The notes: generated by a model from the sequence alone, not told the origin. A stretch of DNA of 37,197 bases from Capnocytophaga leadbetteri (GCF_003054025.1 NZ_QBKG01000019.1:1-37197); one strand, 5' to 3'; positions 1 to 8,134 are shown, numbered from the stretch's first letter. Made by a program: numbers and translations.

Positions 1-78
1 CCTGTAATGAAGCAACAAGCATCACCAACCAAGGACACAAGAACCAAGCATCAGCAAGCAGGAACCTGTAATGAAGCA
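1..78. repeat. short direct repeats at left edge
   Basis: The 14-mer CCTGTAATGAAGCA occurs at 1-14 and again at 65-78, with related AAGCATCA / AGCAAGCAGG stretches between the copies. No coding frame is evident. The first copy touches the window edge, so the array may continue to the left. Function unknown. Confidence 0.6.
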
Positions 79-142
79 GGTACTTCGATACAGGTACGTT
101 CGTAGGGTATCATACAAGCAAAAAAATGTAACCCACTGATAA

Positions 143-252
143 TCAATACAAACTCATTTTTTTTCGTTTATACTGAAAATCAACAAGTTACATAAGTGCC
201 TAAAAATCAATATAAACCCAAATTTGGGTTTATATTGAAAATCAGCAAGTTA
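143..252. repeat. two-copy tandem unit, second copy a perfect 32-bp palindrome
   Basis: Copy 1 (143-190) and copy 2 (207-252) share a TCAATA(C/T)AAAC arm, then GTTTATA(C/T)TGAAAATCA and CAAGTTA, with a period of 64 bp. In copy 2 the arms form a perfect 32-bp palindrome at 207-238, centred on AAATTT. In copy 1 the arms are the same but the centre is a T-run, so the dyad is imperfect. The pair lies just beyond the terminator of the recombinase gene. Possible roles are recombinase or accessory-protein binding sites; this is inferred from position only. Confidence 0.7.
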
Positions 253-261
253 GATTGGAAA

Positions 262-290
262 ATAAAAAAGCACTCCGAAGAGTGCTAAAA
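262..290 (-). terminator. rho-independent terminator of the recombinase gene
   Basis: A 7-bp stem AGCACTC / GAGTGCT (269-275 and 280-286) with a CGAA loop is flanked by A-runs on both sides. Read on the minus strand it gives a UUCG-type tetraloop hairpin followed by a U-tract. It begins about 25 nt past the recombinase stop codon. The flanking A-runs would also permit function on the plus strand. Confidence 0.8.
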
Positions 291-311
291 AAAGAAAATC
301 AAACTAAATAA

Positions 312-1466
312 TTAGAAATTAACGCTTTGTAGGCTGTTTATCATTGTTTCGTCTATTAAGTGTGTATATATTTGCGTTGTATCTATTTTGCTATGCCCTA
401 AAATCTTTTGTACAACGTATATATTTACCCCCTTACTTAGTAAATATGTAGCGGTTGTGTGTCGTGCGCTGTGAAAAGTAATGTGCTTTTCAATGCCTGC
501 AAGTTCGCAAATTCGTTTAATATATCTGTTTAATGTATCATTTCTTATAAACTTAAAAACTTGCATACTACCAAAAATATAGTTACTTCCTATGATTTTT
601 AGGGGTTTCCCATTAAAAAGTAAGTATATAGGTATCATTAATTTTTCATCAGTTTTTTGCTGCTTTTTTTCTATCCACTTTTGCCCGTTAATAGTTACTA
701 TATTAGACGGGCGAAGCGTTATAATATCAGAATAACGTAGCCCCGTATAAACAGAAAATAAAAACAAATCACGGGCATATATTAGTTTTTTGTCTGTTAG
801 TGTTACATTTTCTATTTGTTCAATTTCAGAAGCTAATAAAAACGCCTTATCAGTTTTTTTTACTGTTATTTTGAATTTTCTAAAAGGATATTGATTTATA
901 TTCATAAGGTCGGAATTTATAGCCAAATTAACAAACTTACGAACAAGGCGCAAGTGTGTAGCTACACTATTAGCTTTTAAATTTTGTTCAAGCAAATACT
1001 TTTCAAAGGATTTTAAAAAATCAAAATCAATATCAGAAAAAGACAAATGTTTATTAAAGTTATTAAGGTGCTTAATAGTTAATAAAAGAGCTTTTTTTGT
1101 GCTTTGTTTTACTGTATCTTTTTCAATTTGCAAAGCACACCAAGAGTTAAAAGTATTATTTTTGGAGGAATTTAAAGCATTAGATAGCATTTCCAGATTA
1201 ATAGCTTTATTATTGTTTATTCGTTCAATTTCATAATTTTCTAATGTACGAAGCATTTCAGATATAAGGGCATTTTGCTGTATAGCATTAGGCGTCCCTT
1301 TGATTGTTTTTGTTTTTTCGTGCCATTGTGTAGGTGCTACCTTAATTTTAGTATCAAAGTATTTACGTTTGCCGTTTAAATAGCATTCAATTTGTATGGG
1401 TGCCTGTCCGTGTTTATTAAGTTGGTTTTTGCGGTTGAAACGAAGAGTGTATTTTATCTTTTCCAT
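312..1466 (-). CDS. tyrosine recombinase / site-specific integrase
   Basis: This 384-residue protein has the three-part layout of Bacteroidota phage/ICE integrases: an N-terminal arm-type DNA-binding region (about 5-90), a SAM-like core-binding domain (about 105-200) and a C-terminal catalytic domain. The full catalytic set is visible: R244 in TGLRYSD, K271, H332 and R335 in HSARH, H358 in LGHSK and the nucleophile Y367 in IYTH. It is therefore probably active in strand exchange. The gene is clearly richer in A+T than the purC operon beside it, which suggests transfer. It has its own TAnnTTTG promoter and a terminator, and is divergent from purC. No excisionase, relaxase or phage gene is present in the window, so whether it belongs to an ICE, a prophage remnant or a DNA-inversion module cannot be decided here. 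Confidence 0.93.
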   Translation of the reverse strand: MEKIKYTLRFNRKNQLNKHGQAPIQIECYLNGKRKYFDTKIKVAPTQWHEKTKTIKGTPNAIQQNALISEMLRTLENYEIERINNNKAINLEMLSNALNSSKNNTFNSWCALQIEKDTVKQSTKKALLLTIKHLNNFNKHLSFSDIDFDFLKSFEKYLLEQNLKANSVATHLRLVRKFVNLAINSDLMNINQYPFRKFKITVKKTDKAFLLASEIEQIENVTLTDKKLIYARDLFLFSVYTGLRYSDIITLRPSNIVTINGQKWIEKKQQKTDEKLMIPIYLLFNGKPLKIIGSNYIFGSMQVFKFIRNDTLNRYIKRICELAGIEKHITFHSARHTTATYLLSKGVNIYVVQKILGHSKIDTTQIYTHLIDETMINSLQSVNF

Positions 1467-1490
1467 TATATTTTAATTAAATTAGCGGGG

Positions 1491-1518
1491 CAAAGATAAT
1501 AAAAAAAATCGGTATCAA
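1491..1518 (-). promoter_or_regulatory. promoter of the recombinase gene
   Basis: On the minus strand TATCTTTG (1491-1498) matches the Bacteroidota -7 element TAnnTTTG, with a TTG (1516-1518) 17 nt upstream. GGTATCAAA occurs twice (1511-1519 and 1522-1530) over and next to the -33 element and may be an operator. The start codon follows about 25 nt downstream. Confidence 0.65.
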
Positions 1519-1630
1519 ACGGGTATCAAAAATTTTGATTAAGATAGTAAAAAACACGTATTATTAACAACCTAAAAGAAAGGCAAAAGGTTTAATTTTG
1601 AAATATTTAGCATCAAATTTTGTCAAATAC

Positions 1631-1660
1631 TTGATAATTGACAATTATTTTGTACTTTTG
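1631..1660 (+). promoter_or_regulatory. promoter of the purC operon
   Basis: TACTTTTG (1653-1660) matches TAnnTTTG and a TTG at 1631-1633 lies 19 nt upstream. The purC ATG is 32 nt downstream. No riboswitch-like structure was recognised in the short leader. Confidence 0.7.
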
Positions 1661-1692
1661 CCGCGAGAATGAATATTATCTAAATTTTTAGA

Positions 1693-2646
1693 ATGATGAA
1701 TACCATAACAAAAACTAACTTTAAATTTCCCAAACAAAAATCAGTATACAGAGGGAAAGTACGCGATGTGTATCAGCTGAAAGATGATACCCTCATAATG
1801 ATTGCTACCGACCGTATTTCAGCTTTTGACGTTATCCTTCCTAAAGGGATACCTTACAAAGGACAAATACTCAACCAAATGGCTGTACGCTTCTTAGAGC
1901 AAACTGAAGATATAGTACCCAACTGGCTAACTGCCTCGCCCGACCCTAACGTATCTATTGGGCAGGTATGCGAACCCCTAAAAGTGGAAATGGTAATACG
2001 TGGCTACTTGGCCGGACACGCTGCTCGTCTGTACAAAAACGGTAAGCGTATGCTATCAGGGGTAGCGCTACCTGAAGGATTGAGAGAGTTTGATATTTTC
2101 CCTCAACACCCTATCATCACCCCTGCTACTAAGGCAGAACAAGGACTACACGATGAAGATATATCGCGCGAGGAGATTATCAGAAGAGGTATCGTAAGTG
2201 AAGAAGACTATCGCTTAATGGAGAAATATACCTATGCGCTCTTTGCTCGTGGCACCGAAATAGCGTCAAAACACGGACTTATATTAGTAGATACTAAATA
2301 CGAATTTGGCAAAACTCGCGATGGCGAAATAGTGCTTATAGATGAAATTCACACTCCGGATTCTTCTCGCTACTTCTACAAAGAAGGATATGACGAACGC
2401 CAAGAAAAAGGAGAACCCCAAATACAACTATCAAAAGAATTTGTACGCCAGTGGCTTATCTCGCAAGGCTTTCAAGGTGAAAAAGGACAAAAAGTGCCTG
2501 AAATGAGTGATGCTTATGTGCAATCGGTTTCAGACCGCTATATAGAGCTCTACGAGAACATAATGGGCGAGAAGTTTATACCAGGTGATACTACCGATAT
2601 AGAAGGACGTATCTATGAAAATGTAGAGAAATATTTGAAGAGTTAG
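1693..2646 (+). CDS. purC: phosphoribosylaminoimidazole-succinocarboxamide synthase (SAICAR synthetase)
   Basis: PurC condenses CAIR with aspartate using ATP, in de novo purine synthesis in the cytoplasm. The 317-residue protein has the family signatures GKVRDVY (21-27), [10 protein letters not shown] (38-47) and LVDTKYEFG, and is of the longer bacterial/yeast-like type of about 300 residues. Two adjacent ATGs (1693 and 1696) give MMN; the first is used here but either is possible. It is the first gene of a tightly spaced run; only 4 nt separate its stop from the next start, so folK-dNK is probably co-transcribed and translationally coupled. Base composition matches the following genes and not the recombinase. 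Confidence 0.97.
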   Translation: MMNTITKTNFKFPKQKSVYRGKVRDVYQLKDDTLIMIATDRISAFDVILPKGIPYKGQILNQMAVRFLEQTEDIVPNWLTASPDPNVSIGQVCEPLKVEMVIRGYLAGHAARLYKNGKRMLSGVALPEGLREFDIFPQHPIITPATKAEQGLHDEDISREEIIRRGIVSEEDYRLMEKYTYALFARGTEIASKHGLILVDTKYEFGKTRDGEIVLIDEIHTPDSSRYFYKEGYDERQEKGEPQIQLSKEFVRQWLISQGFQGEKGQKVPEMSDAYVQSVSDRYIELYENIMGEKFIPGDTTDIEGRIYENVEKYLKS

Positions 2647-2650
2647 TTTT

Positions 2651-3781
2651 TTGAATCACGATATATACATATCATTGGGGAGCAATCTGGGAAACCGGAA
2701 AGCATACTTGCAGCAAGCTATTGAAGGAATTGCCATGCGAGTGGGTACTATCGTTGATATTGCCCCTATTTACGAAACACCTTCGTGGGGTTTTGCAGGC
2801 GAGGCATTCCTAAATACTTGTTTGTTATGTAAGTCCTTTCTGTCGCCAGAGGAAGTGTTATCGCAATTACTACAGATAGAACACGAGTTAGGAAGAGAGC
2901 GCGTACCCAACCAAAAGGGGTATCAATCGCGCACTATTGACCTTGATATACTGTTTTATGACGATAAGGTTATCAATAGTGAACTACTGACAATACCACA
3001 CCCTCTGCTACACCGACGCAAGTTCGTACTACGCCCTTTAGCAGCCCTCGATGAACAGAAAGTACACCCTATACTACAGAAAACAATAGGTGAACTGCTA
3101 CGCACTACCGATGACCCATCGCCTGTGCAACGCCTATCTGACCAACTGACATTCCCTGCACAGAAATCACCTTTTCTGAACTATAAATATATAGCTATAG
3201 AAGGGAATATAGGCTCTGGGAAGACTACATTGGCAACTAAGATAGCTGAAGACTTTAATGCTAAGCTCATCTTAGAGCAGTTTTCTGACAATCCTTTCTT
3301 GCCTAAATTCTACGAAAATCCTAAACAATACGGTTTTACCTTAGAAATGTCGTTCTTAACAGAGCGCTACCAACAGATGCGCGAGCAGCTTGCCCAAATG
3401 GATTTATTTAAGGAGTTTGTAGTATCAGATTACGATATATTTAAATCGCTTATTTTTTCTAAAGTTACTCTTAGCGAAGATGAGTTTGTACTATACCGAA
3501 AGCTCTTCTACCTACTCTACAACCAAATTATCAAGCCTGATTTGTACGTATTCTTATACCAGAATACTGACCGCCTGATTGAGAACATCAAAAAGCGCGG
3601 AAGAGCATATGAACAGAATATATCGCCTGATTATCTGAAGAAAATACATTACGGATATTTAGATTTCATACAGAAGAATACCGCTATCAACTCACTCATT
3701 ATCGATGTTACTGACCTCGATTTTGTAAAACATTATAACCATTATGAACTTATCATAGAGAAGATAAGAGAGTGTAATTAA
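2651..3781 (+). CDS. folK: fusion of HPPK (FolK) and deoxynucleoside kinase
   Basis: The N-terminal half (about 1-155) is 6-hydroxymethyl-7,8-dihydropterin pyrophosphokinase of folate synthesis: it has YISLGSNLGNR near the start and SRTIDLDIL with metal-binding D97 and D99. The C-terminal half (about 178-376) is a deoxynucleoside kinase of the dCK/dGK type, with P-loop GNIGSGKTT (185-193) and the ERYQQMREQ and KKRGRAYEQ segments. The start is TTG at 2651, since the next in-frame ATG (residue 29) would remove the catalytic GSNLG loop. The fusion joins folate synthesis to nucleoside salvage in one chain. I believe such fusions occur in other Flavobacteriia, but this is from memory. The gene lies 4 nt after purC and 20 nt before panB. 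Confidence 0.93.
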   Translation: MNHDIYISLGSNLGNRKAYLQQAIEGIAMRVGTIVDIAPIYETPSWGFAGEAFLNTCLLCKSFLSPEEVLSQLLQIEHELGRERVPNQKGYQSRTIDLDILFYDDKVINSELLTIPHPLLHRRKFVLRPLAALDEQKVHPILQKTIGELLRTTDDPSPVQRLSDQLTFPAQKSPFLNYKYIAIEGNIGSGKTTLATKIAEDFNAKLILEQFSDNPFLPKFYENPKQYGFTLEMSFLTERYQQMREQLAQMDLFKEFVVSDYDIFKSLIFSKVTLSEDEFVLYRKLFYLLYNQIIKPDLYVFLYQNTDRLIENIKKRGRAYEQNISPDYLKKIHYGYLDFIQKNTAINSLIIDVTDLDFVKHYNHYELIIEKIRECN

Positions 3782-3801
3782 TTTTATAAAAACATAAGAA
3801 A

Positions 3802-4620
3802 ATGTCAGCTGTTAGAAAAGAATACAAACGCGTAACTACCAAATCGGTAGTAGAAATGAAAGCCAATGGCGAGAAGATATCAATGCTTACTGCCTACGAT
3901 TATACTTTTGCTAAATTATTAGATAGTGCAGGTATTGATGTACTATTAGTAGGCGACTCTGCCAGCAACGTAATGGCAGGACACGAAACTACCCTACCTA
4001 TCACTTTAGACCAGATGATTTATCACGCTTCTTCTGTGATAAGAGGCGTTACACGTGCTTTGGTAGTAGTAGATTTGCCTTTTGGTACTTATCAGTCTGA
4101 CCCTAAGAAAGCATTGCGTTCAGCTACTCGCATAATGAAAGAAAGTGGGGCTCACGCTATCAAATTAGAAGGGGGTAAAGAGGAAGCAGAGAGCATCAGA
4201 CGAATAGTAAATGCTGGCATACCCGTAATGGGACACTTAGGACTCACTCCGCAATCCATACACCAATTTGGTGGGTTTGGTCTGCGCGCAAAAGAAGAAG
4301 CTGAAGCTCAAAAACTAAAAGAAGATGCTAAACTATTAGAGCAGTTAGGCTGTTTTGCAATAGTATTAGAGAAAATACCTGCTGCTTTGGCTAAAGAGGT
4401 AGCTAAGAGCGTACGAATACCTATCATAGGTATTGGGGCTGGCAATGGTGTTGATGGACAAGTATTAGTAATGCACGATATGCTGGGAATGAGCAATGAG
4501 TTTCACCCTAAATTCTTGCGCAAATACGCTAACCTACAAGAAGTTATCAACGAAGCAGTAACCCACTATATAGCCGATGTTAAAAGCGTTGACTTTCCTA
4601 ATGAAAACGAAAGTTATTAG
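3802..4620 (+). CDS. panB: 3-methyl-2-oxobutanoate hydroxymethyltransferase
   Basis: PanB transfers a hydroxymethyl group from 5,10-methylene-tetrahydrofolate to 2-oxoisovalerate, giving ketopantoate, the first committed step of pantothenate/CoA synthesis. The 272-residue length is typical. Visible family segments are the Mg-binding [17 protein letters not shown] (D52), [30 protein letters not shown] and IIGIGAG. Its dependence on a folate cofactor fits its place directly after folK. It is 20 nt downstream of folK-dNK and 11 nt upstream of the DUF1275 gene, on the same strand, so probably in the same transcript. Confidence 0.97.
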   Translation: MSAVRKEYKRVTTKSVVEMKANGEKISMLTAYDYTFAKLLDSAGIDVLLVGDSASNVMAGHETTLPITLDQMIYHASSVIRGVTRALVVVDLPFGTYQSDPKKALRSATRIMKESGAHAIKLEGGKEEAESIRRIVNAGIPVMGHLGLTPQSIHQFGGFGLRAKEEAEAQKLKEDAKLLEQLGCFAIVLEKIPAALAKEVAKSVRIPIIGIGAGNGVDGQVLVMHDMLGMSNEFHPKFLRKYANLQEVINEAVTHYIADVKSVDFPNENESY

Positions 4621-4631
4621 AATGCCGAAAA

Positions 4632-5444
4632 ATGTTTAGACATCAAGGGAAAAGTCGAACTGCCAAACATAATTTACAAATAGCCGTAGTGCTCTCATTC
4701 GTTGCAGGAATGGTGAACGTTACCGGCTTTTTGTTTATGGATAAACTCACCACCAATGTTACTGGGCATTTTGCTTACTTCATCTACGATGTATCTGTAG
4801 CCGAGTTTTGGAAAGGGCTTATCTACTTCCTTTATATCTTTGCTTTCTTAGCGGGTTCTTTCTGCTCTGGACTACTGATAGAGTACGCCAATTATCACCG
4901 CAAACACAATAAATACCTAGCCCCTACCCTTTTAGAATGCTTTTTGTTATTATTGGTATGGGGGTTAAACACTTTCTCAATAGGTGGTATACCCCAGAAT
5001 ATAACCGCTTGTATACTACTCTTCGCTATGGGGCTACAAAATGCCTTCGTTACCAAAACATCTAATTCGGTAGTGCGTACTACCCATCTAACAGGGCTCT
5101 TCACCGACCTTGGTATCGAACTATCGCAACTGCTTTACCTTCATAAAAATCACTATGAAACATATTTGATAGAACTACGCAACCGTATACGGCTGCGGCT
5201 ATTTATCATTACCTTTTTCTTCTTAGGAGGCTTCTGCGCAGGCTATTTCTACATAGCCCAACAATGGCAACTCTATACTTTACTACTCTCTGTTGCTATC
5301 TTATTATTAGGGCTCTTCTATGACGGAATGCGCTTCTTTTACTTTAGAAATAAACGACATTATGAAACTTACAACAAACGCCGAAAACGTAGACGTGCTA
5401 TACGAAGACAATCACGTAATAGGCATAAACAAGCGCGTGGGTGA
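4632..5444 (+). CDS. YoaK/DUF1275 family membrane protein
   Basis: This 270-residue polytopic membrane protein has about six hydrophobic segments and the DUF1275 (YoaK) features: an N-terminal segment with AGMVNVTGFL, a conserved TTNVTGHFAYF motif, and the mid-protein MGLQNAFVTKTS and VRTTHLTGLFTDLG motifs. The substrate or function of the family is not established. The C-terminus is a strongly basic tail (about 20 Arg/Lys/His in the last 30 residues), presumably cytoplasmic. That tail is encoded in DNA shared with the beginning of the next gene, an overlap of 83 nt in another frame. Confidence 0.85.
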   Translation: MFRHQGKSRTAKHNLQIAVVLSFVAGMVNVTGFLFMDKLTTNVTGHFAYFIYDVSVAEFWKGLIYFLYIFAFLAGSFCSGLLIEYANYHRKHNKYLAPTLLECFLLLLVWGLNTFSIGGIPQNITACILLFAMGLQNAFVTKTSNSVVRTTHLTGLFTDLGIELSQLLYLHKNHYETYLIELRNRIRLRLFIITFFFLGGFCAGYFYIAQQWQLYTLLLSVAILLLGLFYDGMRFFYFRNKRHYETYNKRRKRRRAIRRQSRNRHKQARG

Positions 5445-6045
5445 CATTGTGCAGGGCGACAAAACTGGCGATACCCCCCTTAGCGAACATCTAAAGGCTT
5501 ACCTGAAAAAAAAATACAACAAACCTGGTGAAGCATACCTCGGTGTAGTACATCGGTTAGATCGTCCTACCACTGGGGTAGTTCTTTTTGCTAAAACCTC
5601 CAAAGCCCTCAGTAGGCTAAATGCTATGTTTGCCGACAAAGCGCAGGTACAGAAAACCTATTGGGCATTAGTAGATGCAATGCCCCCTACTACTGAAGGC
5701 ACTCTTACCCACTGGTTAGTGCGCAATGAAAAACAAAACAAATCAGTAGCGCATAATAAAGAAGTGCAGCACAGCAAAAAAGCCGTACTGCACTATAAAT
5801 TATTGAAGTCTTTTGACCATTATCACCTATTAGAAATAGACCTTATCACAGGTAGGCATCACCAGATAAGAGCCCAATTAGCTGCTATAGGATTGCACAT
5901 AAAAGGCGACCTAAAATACGGTGCTAAACGCTCTAACCCCGACGGGGGCATCTGTTTGCACGCCTATAAACTCACTTTTGAGCACCCCGTGAAGAAAGAA
6001 GTCATCAGTATTGAAGCAGCCCCTAATTGGCAATTAAGCAAATAG
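5362..6045 (+). CDS. RluA-family RNA pseudouridine synthase
   Basis: This protein isomerises specific uridines in RNA to pseudouridine. The 227-residue protein begins directly with the family's VLYEDNHVIGINK segment and has the catalytic motif HRLDRPTTG (D67), then HQIRAQLA and the C-terminal HAYKLTFEHP. There is no S4 domain, so it is the short RluA/RluC-like type; the target (23S rRNA or tRNA) cannot be told. The ATG at 5362 is chosen because it lies just ahead of the conserved core; a start at 5320 would add 14 residues that do not look like the family. A GTG at 5395 is possible but would cut into the core. The start overlaps the upstream DUF1275 gene by 83 nt. The stop is only 4 nt from the stop of the convergent ligase gene. 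Confidence 0.9.
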   Translation: MKLTTNAENVDVLYEDNHVIGINKRVGDIVQGDKTGDTPLSEHLKAYLKKKYNKPGEAYLGVVHRLDRPTTGVVLFAKTSKALSRLNAMFADKAQVQKTYWALVDAMPPTTEGTLTHWLVRNEKQNKSVAHNKEVQHSKKAVLHYKLLKSFDHYHLLEIDLITGRHHQIRAQLAAIGLHIKGDLKYGAKRSNPDGGICLHAYKLTFEHPVKKEVISIEAAPNWQLSK

Positions 6046-6049
6046 CTGA

Positions 6050-7843
6050 TTAGCGATACATTGCTTCTATCTCACGACTATAATTAGCATAAATCACCTT
6101 GCGGCGAAGCTTAAGCGTAGGAGTAATCTCATTGCGCTCAATAGAAAAAGCAGTAGGCAGCAGGGTGAATTTTTTTATCTGCTCATAATCAGGTAAATCA
6201 CTTTGGAACTTCTGCAACTGCTTGCCTATATACTCTATTACTTGACTGTGCTTAATGAGGTCTGCCGTGTTTTTATATTTAATATTGAGGTCTTTGAATG
6301 CCTGAGTAAGCATCTCATAATTAGGCACTATCAAAGCTGATACAAACTTCTTGCCATCGGCTATCACCGCTATTTGCTCAATAAGGTTATACTTGCCCAC
6401 CTTACCTTCTATCAGCTGAGGGGCTATATATTTTCCGTTAGAAGTCTTCATCAACTCTTTAATGCGCTCAGTGATGAAAAGATTGTTATTACCGTCTATT
6501 CTACCAGCATCACCCGTACGCAAAAAGCCATCAGGAGTAAAAGCCTTAGCCGTTTCTTCAGGGTTCTTATAATACCCCTTCATCACCATACCTCCTTTTA
6601 CTAATATCTCATTATCCTCGCCTATGCGCACTTGCACATTGGGCATTAGTGTACCTACTGACTGTAAATTGAAACGATTATCACCCCAACAAGATACAGT
6701 AGCCGTAGTTTCGGTCATTCCGTAGCCCAATTTGACATTGATGCCTATCGATTGGAAAAAACGCCCTATACTCGGCTCAAGATTGGCACCTCCGCAAGGC
6801 ATAAACTTAATACGTCCGCCCAAAACCGCTTTAAGCTTGGTATAGACCATTTTATCAAAAAAGTTATACGCCTTTTTCAATAAAAATGATGGTTTGCGGT
6901 TTTGCTCTTTGAGGGTTAATACCCTGCGACCTGTTTTAACAGCCAATTTGAAGAGCATTCGCTTTGCAAAGGACGAAGCATCAGCCTTATCGTGCACGGT
7001 AGCGAATATTTTCTCATAAAAGCGCGGCACAGCACACATCAGCGTAGGACGCACCTCAGCAAGGGCTTCGCGCACCAAATTAGTATCTTCTAAATAATAA
7101 ACCACAATCGCTTTGTAAAGACAGAAGAACGTCCAAGCGCGCTCATATACGTGCGTTAGCGGCAAGAACGACAGCGAAGAATCGGTGTCATCTACCTCAA
7201 GCCTTTGCGAGTGACCAAGCATCTGATAAGCCAGATTTTCGTAAGTAAGCATAACCCCCTTAGGCTCGCCCGTAGTACCCGAAGTGTAGATAACCGTAAA
7301 AAGGTCAGATAAATCTCTACTATCTATGCGCTGTTGTAACTCCTCATCTAAGGCATTATTATTGCCTAAAGCCAAAAAGTCCGTCCAGTGGATAGAGTAT
7401 TTTTGTTCTTTTAGCGGTATATGGTCATCAAAAAGGATTATTTTCTGTAGAGAAGGGCATTGGTCGGCTACTTCTAAAGCCTTGAGATATTGTTTTTCAT
7501 CTCCTACAAAGAGGAATTTTATCTCAGCGTGATTCATCACGTAGAGGGCTTGTTCAGCAGTGTTAGAAGTGTAGATAGGTACGGTTACGGCGCGTATTTG
7601 CAAACACGCAAGGTCGGTAAGTGTCCATTGGGGGGTATTCTGAGAGAGGATACCCACCGTTTGCTGTGGGGCAACCCCTTGCTGTAGCAATGCCTTAGAA
7701 AGCTGAGTAGTGATGGTGCCCAATTTTTCCCAAGAAATCGGTTGCCAATGAGCGTCAATTTTCCTCATCAGTGCCTCTTTCTTAGGGTACTTCTGAATGT
7801 TCTCACGAAAGAGAGAAACATAATGGTAGGCTGTTAAATCCAT
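6050..7843 (-). CDS. long-chain fatty acid-CoA ligase (AMP-forming)
   Basis: This enzyme activates fatty acids to acyl-CoA through an acyl-adenylate. The 597-residue length matches the FadD15/FAA-like long-chain subgroup. Visible motifs are the phosphate-binding loop YTSGTTGEPKGVMLT (186-200), GYGMTETTATVS, the hinge region FLRTGDAGRID, and KELMKTSNGKYIAP containing the C-terminal catalytic area. It is a lone gene on the minus strand, convergent with the rluA-type gene with no room for a separate terminator. Its promoter and upstream region carry the two halves of a sequence that is repeated elsewhere in the window. It may serve fatty acid uptake or recycling; chain-length preference is not deducible. 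Confidence 0.92.
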   Translation of the reverse strand: MDLTAYHYVSLFRENIQKYPKKEALMRKIDAHWQPISWEKLGTITTQLSKALLQQGVAPQQTVGILSQNTPQWTLTDLACLQIRAVTVPIYTSNTAEQALYVMNHAEIKFLFVGDEKQYLKALEVADQCPSLQKIILFDDHIPLKEQKYSIHWTDFLALGNNNALDEELQQRIDSRDLSDLFTVIYTSGTTGEPKGVMLTYENLAYQMLGHSQRLEVDDTDSSLSFLPLTHVYERAWTFFCLYKAIVVYYLEDTNLVREALAEVRPTLMCAVPRFYEKIFATVHDKADASSFAKRMLFKLAVKTGRRVLTLKEQNRKPSFLLKKAYNFFDKMVYTKLKAVLGGRIKFMPCGGANLEPSIGRFFQSIGINVKLGYGMTETTATVSCWGDNRFNLQSVGTLMPNVQVRIGEDNEILVKGGMVMKGYYKNPEETAKAFTPDGFLRTGDAGRIDGNNNLFITERIKELMKTSNGKYIAPQLIEGKVGKYNLIEQIAVIADGKKFVSALIVPNYEMLTQAFKDLNIKYKNTADLIKHSQVIEYIGKQLQKFQSDLPDYEQIKKFTLLPTAFSIERNEITPTLKLRRKVIYANYSREIEAMYR

Positions 7844-7867
7844 TTGTTAGTGAATTAATTAGTGGGG

Positions 7868-7900
7868 CAAAGGTATAAATTATTTATCAATTAGCAAATT
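7868..7900 (-). promoter_or_regulatory. promoter of the acyl-CoA ligase gene (promoter half of dispersed repeat)
   Basis: On the minus strand TACCTTTG (7868-7875) matches TAnnTTTG, with TTG (7895-7897) 19 nt upstream. The 33 bp from here are nearly identical to the promoters at 24932-24964 and 36390-36421: all begin AATTTGCTAATTGA and end TACCTTTG. Confidence 0.75.
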
Positions 7901-7927
7901 ATTTAGTTTAATAAGAGGGGCTGGAGT

Positions 7928-8010
7928 TCGCTTATCCTTCGCTTATCCTTCGTCACATACTCGGCTGTGCCAGCTCGCCGACTTTCCTTCGCTCGTCCTA
8001 AAGGGTACGT
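7928..8010 (+). repeat. dispersed intergenic repeat, copy A (core half)
   Basis: TCGCTTATCCTTCGCTTATC starts at 7928 and is followed, after a divergent middle, by AAGGGTACG at 8001-8009. The core matches the 5' part of copies at 24845 and 36518 (minus). Here the core points toward the DUF2339 gene, while the matching promoter half (7868-7900) points the other way toward the ligase gene, so this locus appears rearranged. Together with the two promoters this accounts for the 291-bp gap between the divergent genes. Confidence 0.6.
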
Positions 8011-8058
8011 ATATCCAAAGTAAAAGGAAGGTAGGTATAAAAGATTTTTCTTCTTTTA

Positions 8059-8089
8059 TTTGCTTTCTAAAAATTATTCATTACTTTTG
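8059..8089 (+). promoter_or_regulatory. promoter of the DUF2339 gene
   Basis: TACTTTTG (8082-8089) matches TAnnTTTG and TTTG at 8059-8062 provides the -33 element, 19 nt apart. A possible TTG start codon at 8060 is therefore part of the promoter, which supports the ATG at 8135 as the real start, with a leader of about 40 nt. Confidence 0.75.
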
Positions 8090-8134
8090 TACTCTGAAAT
8101 CGAAAGCGAACATTCCGCTTCAATCAAGAAACCT

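Noticed and set aside
1-311. CRISPR array or tRNA attachment site at the left edge
   Set aside because: Only two or so repeats are present, the spacing and repeat lengths do not fit CRISPR, there are no cas genes, and no cloverleaf-forming sequence was found.
312-1466. Prophage or ICE called from the recombinase alone
   Set aside because: No other phage, conjugation or cargo gene is in the window and purC follows directly, so only a possible element end can be claimed.
8060-8134. Upstream TTG start for the DUF2339 protein
   Set aside because: The TTG is the -33 element of a good promoter and the extension lacks similarity to the family; the ATG at 8135 is preferred.
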